A DNA stretch of 64,000 bases. Origin: Massilia psychrophila (GTDB taxonomy: Bacteria; Pseudomonadota; Gammaproteobacteria; Burkholderiales; Burkholderiaceae_D). The stretch's first letter is position 1, and each line of letters begins with the position of its first letter. The stretch spans positions 62,001-126,000 of the forward strand of contig NZ_PDOB01000001.1 in assembly GCF_002760665.1 (NCBI RefSeq), read 5' to 3'. Below, one piece after another: positions 8,375-18,736 of this stretch. Made by a program: the position numbers and the translations under genes. The notes under the pieces were generated by a model. It was not told where the DNA came from. It was given only the letters and a program-made list of their open reading frames with translations, and did no database searches.

Positions 8375-9046
8375 ATGATCGTTGTCCACCACCTCAACAA
8401 TTCGCGCTCCCAGCGCATCCTCTGGCTGCTTGAAGAACTGGGCCTGGAATACGAGATCCGCAAGTACCAGCGCGACCCGAAAACAATGCTGGCGCCGCTT
8501 GAACTGCGCGCCATTCATCCGCTCGGCAAGTCGCCCGTGATTACCGATGGCGATGCGACGGTGGCCGAATCGGGTGCCATCATCGAATACCTGCTCGAGC
8601 GTTATGGTAACGGCCGCCTGGCGCCGGCCGCCGGCACGCCGGACAAACTGCGCTATACGTATTTTTTGCATTACGCCGAAGGATCGGCGATGACGCCGCT
8701 GCTGTTGAAACTGGTGTTCGACAAGGTCGAAACGTCGCCGATGCCGTTCTTCGTCAAGCCGATCGCGCGCGCAATCGCGCAAAAGGTCAAGGGCAGTTAC
8801 GTCTCGCCGCAAATCAAACTGCACCTCGATTACATGGAAGCGCAGCTGGGCAAGGCGCAATGGTTCGCCGGCGACGACTTCAGCGCCGCCGACATTCAGG
8901 TCAGCTTCGTGCTGGAAGCGGCAAGCGCGCGCGGCGGCCTTGGCGACAACCATCCGAAGCTCATCGCCTTTCTCGACCATATCCACGCGCGTCCCGCCTA
9001 CGTGCGCGCGCTGGAGCGCGGCGGCAAGTACGATTTTGCAAAATAA
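8375..9046 (+). CDS. glutathione S-transferase family protein
   Basis: A 223-residue GST distinct from the one at 223-831. The N-terminal domain opens MIVVHHLNNSRSQRILWLLE, with a Ser-Arg-Ser near the usual catalytic position, then GKSPVI (cis-Pro) and AESGAIIEYLLERYG for glutathione binding. The C-terminal helical domain includes FSAADIQVSFVLEAA. Substrate unknown. The gene lies 24 bp upstream of the exonuclease gene and may be cotranscribed. The 233 bp between it and the divergent hydrolase gene show no further gene. Confidence 0.9.
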   Translation: MIVVHHLNNSRSQRILWLLEELGLEYEIRKYQRDPKTMLAPLELRAIHPLGKSPVITDGDATVAESGAIIEYLLERYGNGRLAPAAGTPDKLRYTYFLHYAEGSAMTPLLLKLVFDKVETSPMPFFVKPIARAIAQKVKGSYVSPQIKLHLDYMEAQLGKAQWFAGDDFSAADIQVSFVLEAASARGGLGDNHPKLIAFLDHIHARPAYVRALERGGKYDFAK

Positions 9047-9070
9047 ACAAGCATAGATAAGGAAAACCGG

Positions 9071-9850
9071 ATGGGCAAACTGCTCGCCATCGACGGCCTC
9101 AACATCGTGCGGCGCGTGTACGAAGCGTCGCCCGAACCCGATTCGCCTGAAAAAGCCGACGTCGCGCTGCGCCATGCGCTGTCGTCGTTTCGCAAGCTGC
9201 TCGCCGCGCATGGGCCGACCCACGTGCTGCCGGCCTTCGATTTCGGCGGCCCTACCTGGCGCCATGCGCTGTATTCACGCTACCGCGAGCAGCGCGCGCC
9301 GATGCCGTCGTTTTTGCGTGAGGCGCTGCCGTCGTTCTATGCCAGGCTCGAAGGCGAAGGCCTGCACGTGCTGATGGTGCCCGGCGTCGAGGCCGACGAC
9401 GTGATTGCCACCGGCGTGATGCGCTGGCTGTCGGAAGGCCGCGGCGAGGCCATCATCGCCACCACCGACAAGGACCTGCACGGCCTGATCGCGCACGGCG
9501 CTCTGGTGTGGGACCACTTCAAGAGCGAGTGGCACGACGACGCCTGGGTGCGCAACAAGTTCGGCGTGGCACCCGAATTGCTGGTGGACCTGCTCGCTTT
9601 GATGGGCGACGTCACCGACGGCGTGCCGGGCGTGTCGAAGGTCGGCATGAAAACCGCGGCCAAGCTGCTCAATGCCTACGGCGACGTCGACGCGGTGATG
9701 GCCGGCGCCGGCATTTTAAAAACGCCGATCGGCGAAAGGCTGCGCGCCGAGCGTGAGACACTGGCCTTGTCGCGCCAGCTGGTGCGGCTGAAAACCGACG
9801 TCCAGCTGGGCGTGACGTGGAAGATGCTGGCGTATGCGCACTTTGTATGA
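9071..9850 (+). CDS. xni: 5'-3' exonuclease / flap endonuclease, Xni (ExoIX)-like
   Basis: A 259-residue protein of the PIN-like 5'-nuclease fold without a polymerase domain. Acidic metal-binding motifs are visible: IDGLN at the N-terminus, FDFGG, GVEADDVIAT and TTDKDLHGL. The helix-hairpin-helix DNA-binding region is DGVPGVSKVGMKTAAKLL. The family processes flaps and single-stranded 5' ends in replication and repair. Length fits Xni/ExoIX rather than Pol I. An ATGA overlap links it to a small broken reading frame and then the receiver protein. The symbol is assigned by similarity to the E. coli family. Confidence 0.85.
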   Translation: MGKLLAIDGLNIVRRVYEASPEPDSPEKADVALRHALSSFRKLLAAHGPTHVLPAFDFGGPTWRHALYSRYREQRAPMPSFLREALPSFYARLEGEGLHVLMVPGVEADDVIATGVMRWLSEGRGEAIIATTDKDLHGLIAHGALVWDHFKSEWHDDAWVRNKFGVAPELLVDLLALMGDVTDGVPGVSKVGMKTAAKLLNAYGDVDAVMAGAGILKTPIGERLRAERETLALSRQLVRLKTDVQLGVTWKMLAYAHFV

Positions 9851-9992
9851 GCCGTTCCAACAACGTTGACGACGATCCGGCCCCGCGCGCGCGCTCGACT
9901 TGTATGAAGAGGCGTTGGAGCGCTATCGGCTTGAACTGACGGCGTGGCGGGAACGGCAGGCGACGAACGGGAAAAAAGGCGGGTCATGTTAA
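9847..9992 (+). pseudogene. small frameshifted reading frame at a GC-dinucleotide run
   Basis: The ATG at 9847 overlaps the exonuclease stop (ATGA). The first frame reads MSRSNNVDDDPAPRA and runs into a stop after about 30 codons. From 9891 another frame continues with strongly coding-like helical sequence (ALDLYEEALERYRLELTAWR) and stops at 9990-9992, overlapping the next gene's ATG. The shift falls in the run CGCGCGCGCG around 9883-9892; losing one GC unit would restore a protein of roughly 47 residues. It may be slippage, a sequencing error or a decayed gene. No family recognised. Confidence 0.5.
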
Positions 9993-10366
9993 AGGCAGTG
10001 ATCGTCGACGGCAGCGCAATCGCGCGCGGCGTGTTGAATACAGTGTTGACGGAAGGCGGCTACGAGGTGGTCGGGCTGGCGCACACCAGCAGCAAGGGGT
10101 TCGCGCTGGCGCAGAAATTTTATCCGCATTTCATCTGCATCGCACGCGAGCAGATGGAGGACGGCGAGCAGGTCGTCGCGCAGATTCGCGCGACCTTTCC
10201 CAAGACCCTCATTTTCATGCTCGCCGGTGCGATCGACGCACCAATCGTGCAGGCGGCGATGGCGAGCGGCGTGCAAGGCTTCATCGTCAAGCCGTTCAAG
10301 GCCGACGCGGTGCTGAAGACGATCCGCAATACCGTGCTGGCAATGATCAGGAAACAGCAAGGCTAA
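9986..10366 (+). CDS. degenerate CheY-like receiver domain protein
   Basis: A 126-residue stand-alone receiver domain. It keeps Asp8 of the acidic pair and the Lys-Pro of strand 5 (FIVKPF, Lys102). The phospho-acceptor position in PHFICIAREQ is occupied by Ala53 instead of Asp, and the second acidic residue is Gly9. It should not be phosphorylated in the usual way, so it is probably a pseudo-receiver working by protein contact. The ATG at 9986 is chosen because the fold begins there; the upstream GTG frame adds no receiver sequence. It probably shares a transcript with the exonuclease gene. Confidence 0.8.
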   Translation: MLKAVIVDGSAIARGVLNTVLTEGGYEVVGLAHTSSKGFALAQKFYPHFICIAREQMEDGEQVVAQIRATFPKTLIFMLAGAIDAPIVQAAMASGVQGFIVKPFKADAVLKTIRNTVLAMIRKQQG

Positions 10367-10429
10367 AATCGCAAAGTCATTTCGTCAAAAAGCTAAATGG
10401 CCGCTTGACTTCATTGACCGGCTGCGCGC

Positions 10430-10647
10430 TTGGGTCCCCGCGTGCAAAGGTGTCGCAAAACGTCGAGTGGCCGCAATTGCCACGTCGTCCTCGCGCATGC
10501 GGGGACCCAATTTTTTGGGAACAGCGACAACGCCCGGCGTCGTCCGTCAAAAGTTGATCAGCTTATCGTGCAAACTGGGTCCCCGCGTGCGCGGGGACGA
10601 CGGTTCTAGAGTTCAGCGACGTTTTGCGACACCCTCGTGCGCGAGGG
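10430..10647. repeat. cluster of REP-like palindromes
   Basis: This gene-free stretch between the receiver gene and mnmA is built of nested inverted repeats. TTGGGTCCCCGC (10430-10441) is inverted at 10499-10510. TGTCGCAAAACGTC (10451-10464) is inverted at 10618-10631. Two compact hairpins are TCCCCGC/GCGGGGA (10580-10597) and CCCTCG/CGAGGG (10632-10647). A related motif with CGTCGTCCTCGC recurs at 17565. This fits dispersed repetitive extragenic palindromes; some hairpins may also attenuate transcription between genes that converge here. Confidence 0.7.
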
Positions 10648-10655
10648 CGACGTCG

Positions 10656-11768
10656 CTATCGGACCGGTATCGAACTGTCGATAATCCCGCCGCCCAGGCA
10701 CACGTCGCCGTCGTACAGCACCGCCGATTGCCCCGGCGTCACCGCCCACTGCGGGTCGGTAAAGCGCAGCTCGAAGCGGTCGTCGCCGTTCGGCACCAAT
10801 CCGCATTCGACGTCGGCCTGGCGGTAGCGCGTCTTGGCGGCCAGCATGCGCGCTGGCGGCGCCGTGCCGGCCACCCAGCTGGCCTGGGCCGTGGCCAGCG
10901 ACGACGACAGCAGCCACGGGTGGTCGTGTCCCTGCACGATGTACAAGGTGTTGTTGTCGATGTCCTTGCGGGCGACGAACCACGGTTCGCTGGTGCCGTC
11001 GGCGTTGCGGTGCGCCTTGAGCCCGCCGATGCCGATGCCCTTGCGCTGGCCCAGCGTGTAGAACGACAGGCCGACGTGCTGGCCGACCGTCTTGCCGTCG
11101 TCGGTTTTCATCGGTCCCGGCTGGTACGACAAATAGCGGTTCAGGAAATCGCGGAACGGGCGCTCGCCGATGAAGCAGATGCCGGTCGAATCCTTTTTCG
11201 CCGCGTTCGGCAGGGCCAGCTTTTCGGCCAGCTTGCGCACCTCGGTTTTCGCGATTTCGCCGAGCGGGAACAGCGTCTTCGACAACTGCGCCTGGTTCAG
11301 CCGGTGCAGGAAGTAGCTCTGGTCCTTGGTCGCGTCGACCGCTTTCAGCAATTCGAACTTGCCGTCACTTGGTTGCTGGCGCACGCGCGCATAGTGGCCG
11401 GTGGCGATCAGGTCGGCGCCCAGGTGCATCGCATGGTCGAGAAAAGCCTTGAACTTGATTTCGGCATTGCACAGCACATCCGGGTTCGGCGTGCGCCCGG
11501 CCTGGTACTCGCGCAGGAACTCGGCGAACACGCGGTCCTTGTACTCGGCGGCGAAATTGACCGCTTCGATGTCGACCCCGACGACGTCGGCCACGCTGGC
11601 CGCGTCGATCCAGTCCTGGCGCGACGAGCAGAATTCGGAGTCGTCGTCGTCTTCCCAGTTTTTCATGAACAGGCCGATCACTTCATAGCCTTGTTCCTTC
11701 AGCATCCACGCCGCCACCGAGGAATCGACACCGCCCGACATTCCGATCACGACTTTTTTGCGGCTCAT
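10656..11768 (-). CDS. mnmA: tRNA-specific 2-thiouridylase
   Basis: A 370-residue enzyme that thiolates U34 of tRNA-Lys, -Glu and -Gln using ATP and a persulfide relay. It has the PP-loop [10 protein letters not shown] near the N-terminus, the catalytic Cys in [12 protein letters not shown] and the second active-site Cys in [10 protein letters not shown]. The C-terminal beta-barrel ends near DVCLGGGII. The start at 11768 is the family's canonical [13 protein letters not shown]; a longer in-frame extension to 11933 has no similarity. Its ATG overlaps the NUDIX stop (ATGA). Confidence 0.96.
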   Translation of the reverse strand: MSRKKVVIGMSGGVDSSVAAWMLKEQGYEVIGLFMKNWEDDDDSEFCSSRQDWIDAASVADVVGVDIEAVNFAAEYKDRVFAEFLREYQAGRTPNPDVLCNAEIKFKAFLDHAMHLGADLIATGHYARVRQQPSDGKFELLKAVDATKDQSYFLHRLNQAQLSKTLFPLGEIAKTEVRKLAEKLALPNAAKKDSTGICFIGERPFRDFLNRYLSYQPGPMKTDDGKTVGQHVGLSFYTLGQRKGIGIGGLKAHRNADGTSEPWFVARKDIDNNTLYIVQGHDHPWLLSSSLATAQASWVAGTAPPARMLAAKTRYRQADVECGLVPNGDDRFELRFTDPQWAVTPGQSAVLYDGDVCLGGGIIDSSIPVR

Positions 11769-12268
11769 GATGCTTCCGTATCGAGCGTCAGAGCGCCCTC
11801 GAACACCGAGGCGTGCGTGTGCAGCAGGGCCAGGGGCGCCCGTATGCCGGCCAGGTAATCGTCGACGCAGCGCAGCACGATCGGGCTGCGGTGGCGCTCC
11901 TGGCAGGCGGCGATCTCGTCGCGCGTCATCCACAGGCTGCGGATGATGCCTTGATCGAGCGGCTGATCGTGTTCACGGCCGGCGCTGCCGCAGAAAGTGA
12001 AGCGCAGGTACGTCACGTCGATGCTGCGCCGCTTGGAGCGGTAGCGCGACATGTACATGCCGACCAGCGCGCTTGGGGTAAAGTCGTGGGCGGTCTCTTC
12101 GAGCACTTCGCGCACCACTGCCTGCTCGAGCGACTCGTGCGGGTCGAGATGACCGGCCGGCTGGTTCAGCCTCACGCCGTCGCTGGTTTCCTCCTCGACC
12201 AGCAAAAAATAGCCGTCGCGCTCGATGACGGCGGCGACAGTAACCGATGGTTTCCAGGTATTTGGCAT
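11765..12268 (-). CDS. nudJ: NUDIX hydrolase, NudJ-like
   Basis: A 167-residue NUDIX protein with the box [20 protein letters not shown] at about residues 39-58, matching Gx5Ex7REUxEE; the usual Gly two residues later is Ala. The family hydrolyses nucleoside di- and triphosphates or thiamin pyrophosphates. NudJ next to mnmA is a well-known arrangement (E. coli has the same pair), which supports the name. It probably forms an operon with mnmA through a 4-bp overlap. The 243 bp separating it from pntAA show no gene. Confidence 0.85.
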   Translation of the reverse strand: MPNTWKPSVTVAAVIERDGYFLLVEEETSDGVRLNQPAGHLDPHESLEQAVVREVLEETAHDFTPSALVGMYMSRYRSKRRSIDVTYLRFTFCGSAGREHDQPLDQGIIRSLWMTRDEIAACQERHRSPIVLRCVDDYLAGIRAPLALLHTHASVFEGALTLDTEAS

Positions 12269-12511
12269 GGGCGGCTTTCAAATAGAGCCGACATTCTACC
12301 TTGGCCGTGCCCGCCGCGCCCGTCCGTACAACTTGGCGACGCCGAAACACGCCAATATTTCATTGACCTGAGACAGCTTTTTAACGATCCGGGCTTGGGC
12401 GCAATGTGGACACTCCGCCGTCGATTATTCGACACAATATTTGGCGTAAGCTAGATTTTACATATTTTCCGTGTAATATTATAGCCAGTTTAATAATCAG
12501 GAGGCATTTTT

Positions 12512-13624
12512 ATGAGAATAGGCATACCGGCCGAAACGCGGCCGGGGGAAACCCGCGTCGCTGCAACGCCAGAGACAGTCAAGAAGCTCGCCGCCAAGCA
12601 CCAGGTCATCGTGCAATCGGGCGCCGGCCTGCAGGCGTCCATCATCGACGAGGCCTATGTGGCCGCCGGCGCCACCATTGGCAGCGCCGCGGACGCATTC
12701 GGCTGCGACGTCGTGCTTAAGGTGCGCGCCCCGGTGGATGCCGAACGCGCCCTGATGAAAAGCGCGGCGGTCCTGATCGGTATGCTCAATCCCTTCGACG
12801 CCGCCAATACCGCCGCGATGGCTGCAAGCAACCTGCAGGCGTTCGCGCTGGAAGCGGTGCCGCGCATCACGCGCGCGCAGTCGATGGACGTGCTGTCGTC
12901 GCAGGCCAACATCGCCGGCTACAAGGCGGTGATGGTGGCGGCCAATACCTACCAGCGCTTCATGCCGATGCTGATGACCGCGGCCGGCACCGTCAAGGCC
13001 GCGCGCGTGCTGGTGATGGGCGTCGGCGTCGCCGGATTGCAGGCCATCGCTACCGCAAAAAGGCTGGGCGCGGTGATCGAAGCGTCCGACGTGCGCCCGC
13101 CGGTAAAAGAGCAGGTCGAGTCGCTCGGCGCCAAGTTCATCGACGTGCCGTTCATCACGGACGAAGAGCGCGAAATCGCCAAGGGCGCGGGCGGCTATGC
13201 GCGCGCCATGCCGGCCGACTGGATGCGGCGCCAGGCCGAACTGGTGCACGAACGCGCCAAGCTGGCCGACATCATCATCACCACCGCGCTGATCCCGGGC
13301 CGCCCGGCGCCGGTGCTGATCTCGGAAGAGACGGTTAAAGCGATGAAGCCCGGCTCGGTGATCGTCGACCTGGCCGTCTCGCAAGGCGGCAATTGCCCGT
13401 TGTCGGAAATGAACAAGACGGTGCTCAAGCACGGCGTCTACATCGTCGGCGAGCCCGATCTCGCCACCCTGGTGGCGGCCGATGCGTCGGCGCTATACGC
13501 GCGCAACGTGCTCGATTTCCTCAAGCTGATCATCGACAAGGACGACCAGCTGGTGATCGACCGCGAAGACGACATTCTGAAAGCGTCGCTGATCTGCTCG
13601 GGCGGCGAAGTGCTGCGCAAATAA
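12512..13624 (+). CDS. pntAA: NAD(P) transhydrogenase subunit alpha, NAD-binding part (PntAA)
   Basis: A 370-residue soluble domain I of proton-translocating transhydrogenase. It starts [17 protein letters not shown], contains the NAD-binding glycine motif [19 protein letters not shown] near residue 170 and a mobile-loop region later. It transfers hydride between NADH and NADP+, driven by the proton gradient. Here the alpha chain is split from its membrane part (the next gene), as in Rhodospirillum. A strong AGGAGG site at 12500-12505 sets the start. The three pnt genes form one operon. Confidence 0.94.
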   Translation: MRIGIPAETRPGETRVAATPETVKKLAAKHQVIVQSGAGLQASIIDEAYVAAGATIGSAADAFGCDVVLKVRAPVDAERALMKSAAVLIGMLNPFDAANTAAMAASNLQAFALEAVPRITRAQSMDVLSSQANIAGYKAVMVAANTYQRFMPMLMTAAGTVKAARVLVMGVGVAGLQAIATAKRLGAVIEASDVRPPVKEQVESLGAKFIDVPFITDEEREIAKGAGGYARAMPADWMRRQAELVHERAKLADIIITTALIPGRPAPVLISEETVKAMKPGSVIVDLAVSQGGNCPLSEMNKTVLKHGVYIVGEPDLATLVAADASALYARNVLDFLKLIIDKDDQLVIDREDDILKASLICSGGEVLRK

Positions 13625-13644
13625 TTCGAAATAAGGAGGAAACA

Positions 13645-13974
13645 GTGGAAATCAGTCACACAGTCATCAATCTCATCATCTTCGTGCTGGCCATTTACGT
13701 CGGCTACCACGTGGTATGGACCGTCACCCCGGCGCTGCATACGCCGCTGATGGCGGTCACCAACGCCATTTCGGCGATCATCATCGTCGGCGCCATGCTG
13801 GCGGCGGGCCTGACCGAAGGCATTGTCGGCCAGGTCGCAGGCACCTTGGCGGTGGCGCTGGCGGCGGTCAATGTGTTCGGCGGCTTCTTGGTCACCCAGC
13901 GCATGCTGGAGATGTTCAAGAAGAAGGAACCGAAGGCCAAGCTGGCCGCGCTCAATGCGGGAGAGAAGGCATGA
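13645..13974 (+). CDS. pntAB: NAD(P) transhydrogenase subunit alpha, membrane part (PntAB)
   Basis: A 109-residue membrane subunit with three or four helices ([53 protein letters not shown]) and a charged cytosolic tail. The GTG start at 13645 follows an AAGGAGGA site at 13633-13640. It corresponds to the C-terminal membrane segment fused to PntA in E. coli. The last codons overlap the pntB start (ATGA), implying coupled translation. Confidence 0.93.
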   Translation: MEISHTVINLIIFVLAIYVGYHVVWTVTPALHTPLMAVTNAISAIIIVGAMLAAGLTEGIVGQVAGTLAVALAAVNVFGGFLVTQRMLEMFKKKEPKAKLAALNAGEKA

Positions 13975-15443
13975 ACAATTCGATCATGAATTTAGTGAGC
14001 ATGAACCTGGTCACGATGATGTACCTGATCGCGTCGGTCTGCTTCATCCAGGCGTTGAAGGGCCTGTCGTCGCCGTCGACGGCAAGGACCGGCAACGCCT
14101 TCGGCATGGGCGGGATGGCGATTGCCGCCGTCACCACCGTGGCGCTGATCTTCAAGCTCAATTCGCAGGCGGCAACGACCGGCGGCATGGGTTTTGGTCT
14201 GGTGATCGGCGGCGTCGTGGTCGGCGGCGCGATCGGCACCTATGCGGCGAAAAAAGTCGAGATGACGAAGATGCCGGAACTGGTCGCGGCAATGCACTCG
14301 CTGATCGGCCTGGCGGCCGTCTGCATCGCGATCGCCGCGGTGTCCGAACCCTGGGCGTTCAACATCGCCACGCGCGAAACGGCGCTGCCGTTCGGTAACC
14401 GGCTCGAACTGTTCATCGGTACTTTTGTGGGCGCGCTGACGTTCTCCGGTTCCGTCATTGCCTTCGGCAAGCTGTCGGGCAAATACAAGTTCCGCCTGTT
14501 CCAGGGCGCGCCGGTCAGCTTCCCCGGCCAGCACATCGTCAACCTGGTGGTGGCGATCGCCATCATCGTGCTGGGACTGGTATTTTGCTTCGCCGACGGC
14601 GTGGCGCCGGCCTGGACTCCGTTCATCATCATGACCGTGCTCGCTTTTATCCTGGGCGTGCTGATCATCATCCCGATCGGCGGCGCCGACATGCCGGTGG
14701 TGGTGTCGATGCTTAACAGTTATTCCGGTTGGGCTGCCGCCGGCATCGGGTTTTCGCTGAATAACTCGATGCTGATCATCGCCGGCTCGCTGGTGGGGTC
14801 CTCCGGCGCGATCCTGTCGTACATCATGTGCAAGGCGATGAACCGTTCGTTCTTCAACGTGATCCTGGGCGGCTTCGGCGGCGCACCGGTCGATGCTGTC
14901 GGCGGCGCGCAGGAACAGAAACCGCACAAGGCCGGCTCGGCCGAAGATGCGGCCTTCATCATGAGCAACGCCGAAACCGTGATCATCGTCCCCGGCTACG
15001 GCCTGGCGGTGGCGCGCGCCCAGCATGCCCTGAAGGAACTGGTTGAAAAACTCACCCACAAGGGCGTGATCGTCAAATACGCGATCCACCCGGTGGCGGG
15101 GCGCATGCCGGGCCACATGAACGTGCTGCTGGCCGAAGCCGAGGTGCCGTACGACCAGGTGTTCGAGATGGAAGACATCAATGGCGAATTCGGCCAGACC
15201 GACGTGGTGCTGGTGCTGGGCGCCAACGACGTCGTCAATCCGGCGGCCAAGGATCCGAAATCGGCGATTGCCGGCATGCCGATCCTGGAGGCGTACCGGG
15301 CCAAGAGCATCATCGTCAACAAGCGCTCGATGGCCTCCGGTTACGCGGGCCTGGACAACGACCTGTTCTACCAGCCGAACACCATGATGGTGTTCGGCGA
15401 CGCCAAGAAAGTGATCGAGGCGATGGTCAAGGCGGTCGATTAG
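13971..15443 (+). CDS. pntB: NAD(P) transhydrogenase subunit beta
   Basis: A 490-residue protein: about nine membrane helices (domain II) up to roughly residue 290, then the NADP-binding domain III. Domain III shows [18 protein letters not shown] (GxGxxA/V fingerprint) and [10 protein letters not shown], both signatures of PntB. It forms the proton channel with PntAB and binds NADP(H). The ATG overlaps pntAB. No obvious terminator follows before the convergent GGDEF gene 28 bp away. Confidence 0.95.
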   Translation: MNNSIMNLVSMNLVTMMYLIASVCFIQALKGLSSPSTARTGNAFGMGGMAIAAVTTVALIFKLNSQAATTGGMGFGLVIGGVVVGGAIGTYAAKKVEMTKMPELVAAMHSLIGLAAVCIAIAAVSEPWAFNIATRETALPFGNRLELFIGTFVGALTFSGSVIAFGKLSGKYKFRLFQGAPVSFPGQHIVNLVVAIAIIVLGLVFCFADGVAPAWTPFIIMTVLAFILGVLIIIPIGGADMPVVVSMLNSYSGWAAAGIGFSLNNSMLIIAGSLVGSSGAILSYIMCKAMNRSFFNVILGGFGGAPVDAVGGAQEQKPHKAGSAEDAAFIMSNAETVIIVPGYGLAVARAQHALKELVEKLTHKGVIVKYAIHPVAGRMPGHMNVLLAEAEVPYDQVFEMEDINGEFGQTDVVLVLGANDVVNPAAKDPKSAIAGMPILEAYRAKSIIVNKRSMASGYAGLDNDLFYQPNTMMVFGDAKKVIEAMVKAVD

Positions 15444-15471
15444 ATCTTCTCGCCAGTAGATCGTCGCAACC

Positions 15472-16407
<936 letters not shown>

Positions 16408-16483
16408 TATGGAAGAGTATTGTCGCACCGACACGTTACATTTGCTATGCTCCGGATTGATAGTAACCATTTCCGGACCCGAT

Positions 16484-17524
16484 ATGAAGACTTCCCGTTT
16501 GCTGGCGGTGGCGGCGCTGTTGGCCGTGCTGCTGGCTATATGTGGCGCGTATTTCGTTGTCGCAAGCAGGCTCGAGCTGGCGCGTATCGCGCCCGCGCTG
16601 CCGTCGACAGCGGCCGCCGACGCGCTGGCGCCGAAGGTCGACAGCGCGCGCCTGCTGGACGACGTGCGCATCCTCGCTTCCGACGAATTTGGCGGGCGCC
16701 GCACCGGCAGCGATGGCAGCCGCAAGGCCCAGGCATTCCTGCAAAGCCGCTTCGAAGCACTCGGGCTCAAGCCGTTCGGCGCCGCATATGCCAAGCCGTT
16801 CGGCTTCACCCGCCACAGCATCGCGGCGCTGATCACGCCGGGGCGGCCGTACACGAGCGCGTATCCATCAGCTGTGAACTACGTTGGCTACATCCCTGGC
16901 AGCGCTGGCGGCACCAGCGCCGAACGCTTCATCGTCGTCTCGGCGCACTACGACCACCTCGGCATCATGGAAGGCAAACTGTATCCCGGCGCCGACGACA
17001 ATGCGTCCGGCGTGGCGGCGATGCTGGCGATCGCGGCGTGGTTCAAGGACCATCCGCCGCGCCATTCGATCGTGTTCGCCGCGTTCGACGGCGAAGAGCT
17101 GGGATTACAGGGCGCGCGCGCCTTTCTCGCCGCCCTGCCGTTCCCGAAAGCGCAGCTGGCGTTGAACCTGAACCTCGACATGGTCAGCCACAACGACAGT
17201 AACCAGATCTACGTGGCCGGTACCAGCTACACGCCGGCCTTGACGCCGCTGGTGGCGCAGGCCGCTGCCCGCAGCAGCGTCGCCGTCAAGCTCGGCCACG
17301 ACCGCTCGCCACTGCTGGCCGGCGCCGTCGAAGACTGGACCGGCTCCTCCGATCACGGGCCGTTCCACGAGGCCGGCGTGCCGTTCCTGTATTTTGGCGT
17401 CGAGGACCATGCCGATTACCACGCGCCGAGCGACACCTTTGAAAATATCAACCAGGGGTTTTTTACGGGCGTAGCGAATTTGCTGGTGGATGTGGCGGCG
17501 ACGCTGGATGCTGGTTTGAAGTAG
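16484..17524 (+). CDS. membrane-anchored M28 family zinc peptidase
   Basis: A 346-residue protein. An N-terminal hydrophobic segment (LLAVAALLAVLLAICGAYFVVA) acts as a signal anchor or uncleaved signal, placing the enzyme in the periplasm. Dinuclear zinc ligands of M28 aminopeptidases are present: His in SAHYDHLG, Asp in GADDNASG, Glu-Glu in FDGEELG, Asp in LNLDMV and His in ADYHAPSDT. It probably trims peptides from the N-terminus; substrate unknown. The start is 76 bp from that of the divergent GGDEF gene. Confidence 0.9.
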   Translation: MKTSRLLAVAALLAVLLAICGAYFVVASRLELARIAPALPSTAAADALAPKVDSARLLDDVRILASDEFGGRRTGSDGSRKAQAFLQSRFEALGLKPFGAAYAKPFGFTRHSIAALITPGRPYTSAYPSAVNYVGYIPGSAGGTSAERFIVVSAHYDHLGIMEGKLYPGADDNASGVAAMLAIAAWFKDHPPRHSIVFAAFDGEELGLQGARAFLAALPFPKAQLALNLNLDMVSHNDSNQIYVAGTSYTPALTPLVAQAAARSSVAVKLGHDRSPLLAGAVEDWTGSSDHGPFHEAGVPFLYFGVEDHADYHAPSDTFENINQGFFTGVANLLVDVAATLDAGLK

Positions 17525-17560
17525 GGCGGGTCAAGCGCCACCGTTGCGACAGAAGAGTGG

Positions 17561-17593
17561 TTAAACGTCGTCCTCGCACAGCGGGGACGACCA
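17561..17593. repeat. REP-like palindromic repeat copy
   Basis: AACGTCGTCCTCGCACAGCG followed by GGGACGACC lies between the convergent M28 peptidase and ubiH genes. It shares CGTCGTCCTCGC and CGGGGAC with the palindrome cluster at 10430-10647, and its ends pair (CGTCGTCC with GGGACGAC). It may serve as a shared terminator-like structure. Confidence 0.5.
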
Positions 17594-17596
17594 TCA

Positions 17597-18736
17597 TCAG
17601 CGCCGGCCGAACATCATCAGCTCCGCCAGCAGCATGCGCGCCGGCTTGACGACGTCGAGCGCGCCGAGCGACAGGCCGAGCAGGGTTTGCGCCGGCCCGG
17701 TGCCGGCAAAGGCGCGCGCCATCGCGTCGGTCAGGCCGACGGTGAGCTTGCGGTCGGCCTGGCGCCCGGCGTCGAAAGCGAGCAGGGTTTCAGGCGTGGC
17801 TTCGCGCGACAGCAGGCGGGCCAGCACAAAGGCGTCGCGCAGGCCGAGGTTCAGTCCCTGGCCGGCGACCGGATGCAAGGTCTGGGCCGCATTGCCGATC
17901 GCCACCGTGCGGCTGGTGGCGCGCGGCTCGGCGTTCAGGCCGAGCGGATACGCGGCGCGGCTGGAGGTGCGGGTAAAACGCCCGAGCCGTCCGCCGAAGG
18001 CATCGCCAAGCCGGGCGAGGAAGGCGGTGTCGTCCAGCGCCAGCAGGCCGGCGGCGGCGTCCGTGCGCACGCACCACACCAGCGCGTACTGCAAACCGTC
18101 GGCGCCATCCTGCGGCAGCAGCGCCAGCGGGCCTTCGTCGGTAAATCGTTCGTAAGCGCGGTGGGCAATCGGCGCGCTCGCTGCCACGCGCGCAATCAAG
18201 CCGCTCTGAAAATAGTCGCGCTGCAGCGCGCGCGGCTCCTGGCTGCCGAATACGCCGCCTTCGGCCTGCACCGCGATGGCGGCGCGTAAATCGCTGCCGT
18301 CGTCGAGGCGCAACGTCACGCCGTCAACCTCTTCGTGCATGACGGTGACGCGTGCCGGGCGCATCGCCGCGATACCGGCGCGCTCGCAGGCGCTCGACAG
18401 TGCCGATACCAGGTCGCCATAGCGTGCAACATAGCCGAGCGCCGGCACGTCCTGTTCAAAACGATCGAGCATGCTGCGCCCGAGGTGGCCGCGGCGCGAT
18501 ACGTGGACCTGGTGGATCTCGGTTGCCGCCAGCGGCCAGGCGCCGGCTTCCTCGAGCAGCAGCCGGCTGCCGTACGACAACGCAATCGAGCGCGGGTCGC
18601 TCAAGGCCTGGTCGAGCGGCTTGGCGTCGATCAGGGCGATCCGCGCCGGTGCTACCCCGCGCCTGGCCAGCAGCACGGCCAGCGCCATGCCGACCGGGCC
18701 GGCGCCGCAAATGGCGACTTCGACAGGATTGTTCAT
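17597..18736 (-). CDS. ubiH: FAD-dependent ubiquinone hydroxylase, UbiH-like
   Basis: A 379-residue flavoprotein monooxygenase. The N-terminal dinucleotide fold is ICGAGPVGMALAVLLARRG. The C-terminal FAD ribityl motif GNAAQTLHPVAGQGLNLGLRD is the form seen in ubiquinone-biosynthesis hydroxylases (UbiH/UbiF/UbiI) rather than the GDAAH of phenol hydroxylases. It hydroxylates a polyprenylphenol ring position in aerobic ubiquinone synthesis; UbiH is the best guess because pepP-ubiH adjacency is conserved in proteobacteria. Its ATG overlaps the pepP stop, so it is the last gene of the amgK-murU-pepP-ubiH string. Confidence 0.85.
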   Translation of the reverse strand: MNNPVEVAICGAGPVGMALAVLLARRGVAPARIALIDAKPLDQALSDPRSIALSYGSRLLLEEAGAWPLAATEIHQVHVSRRGHLGRSMLDRFEQDVPALGYVARYGDLVSALSSACERAGIAAMRPARVTVMHEEVDGVTLRLDDGSDLRAAIAVQAEGGVFGSQEPRALQRDYFQSGLIARVAASAPIAHRAYERFTDEGPLALLPQDGADGLQYALVWCVRTDAAAGLLALDDTAFLARLGDAFGGRLGRFTRTSSRAAYPLGLNAEPRATSRTVAIGNAAQTLHPVAGQGLNLGLRDAFVLARLLSREATPETLLAFDAGRQADRKLTVGLTDAMARAFAGTGPAQTLLGLSLGALDVVKPARMLLAELMMFGRR

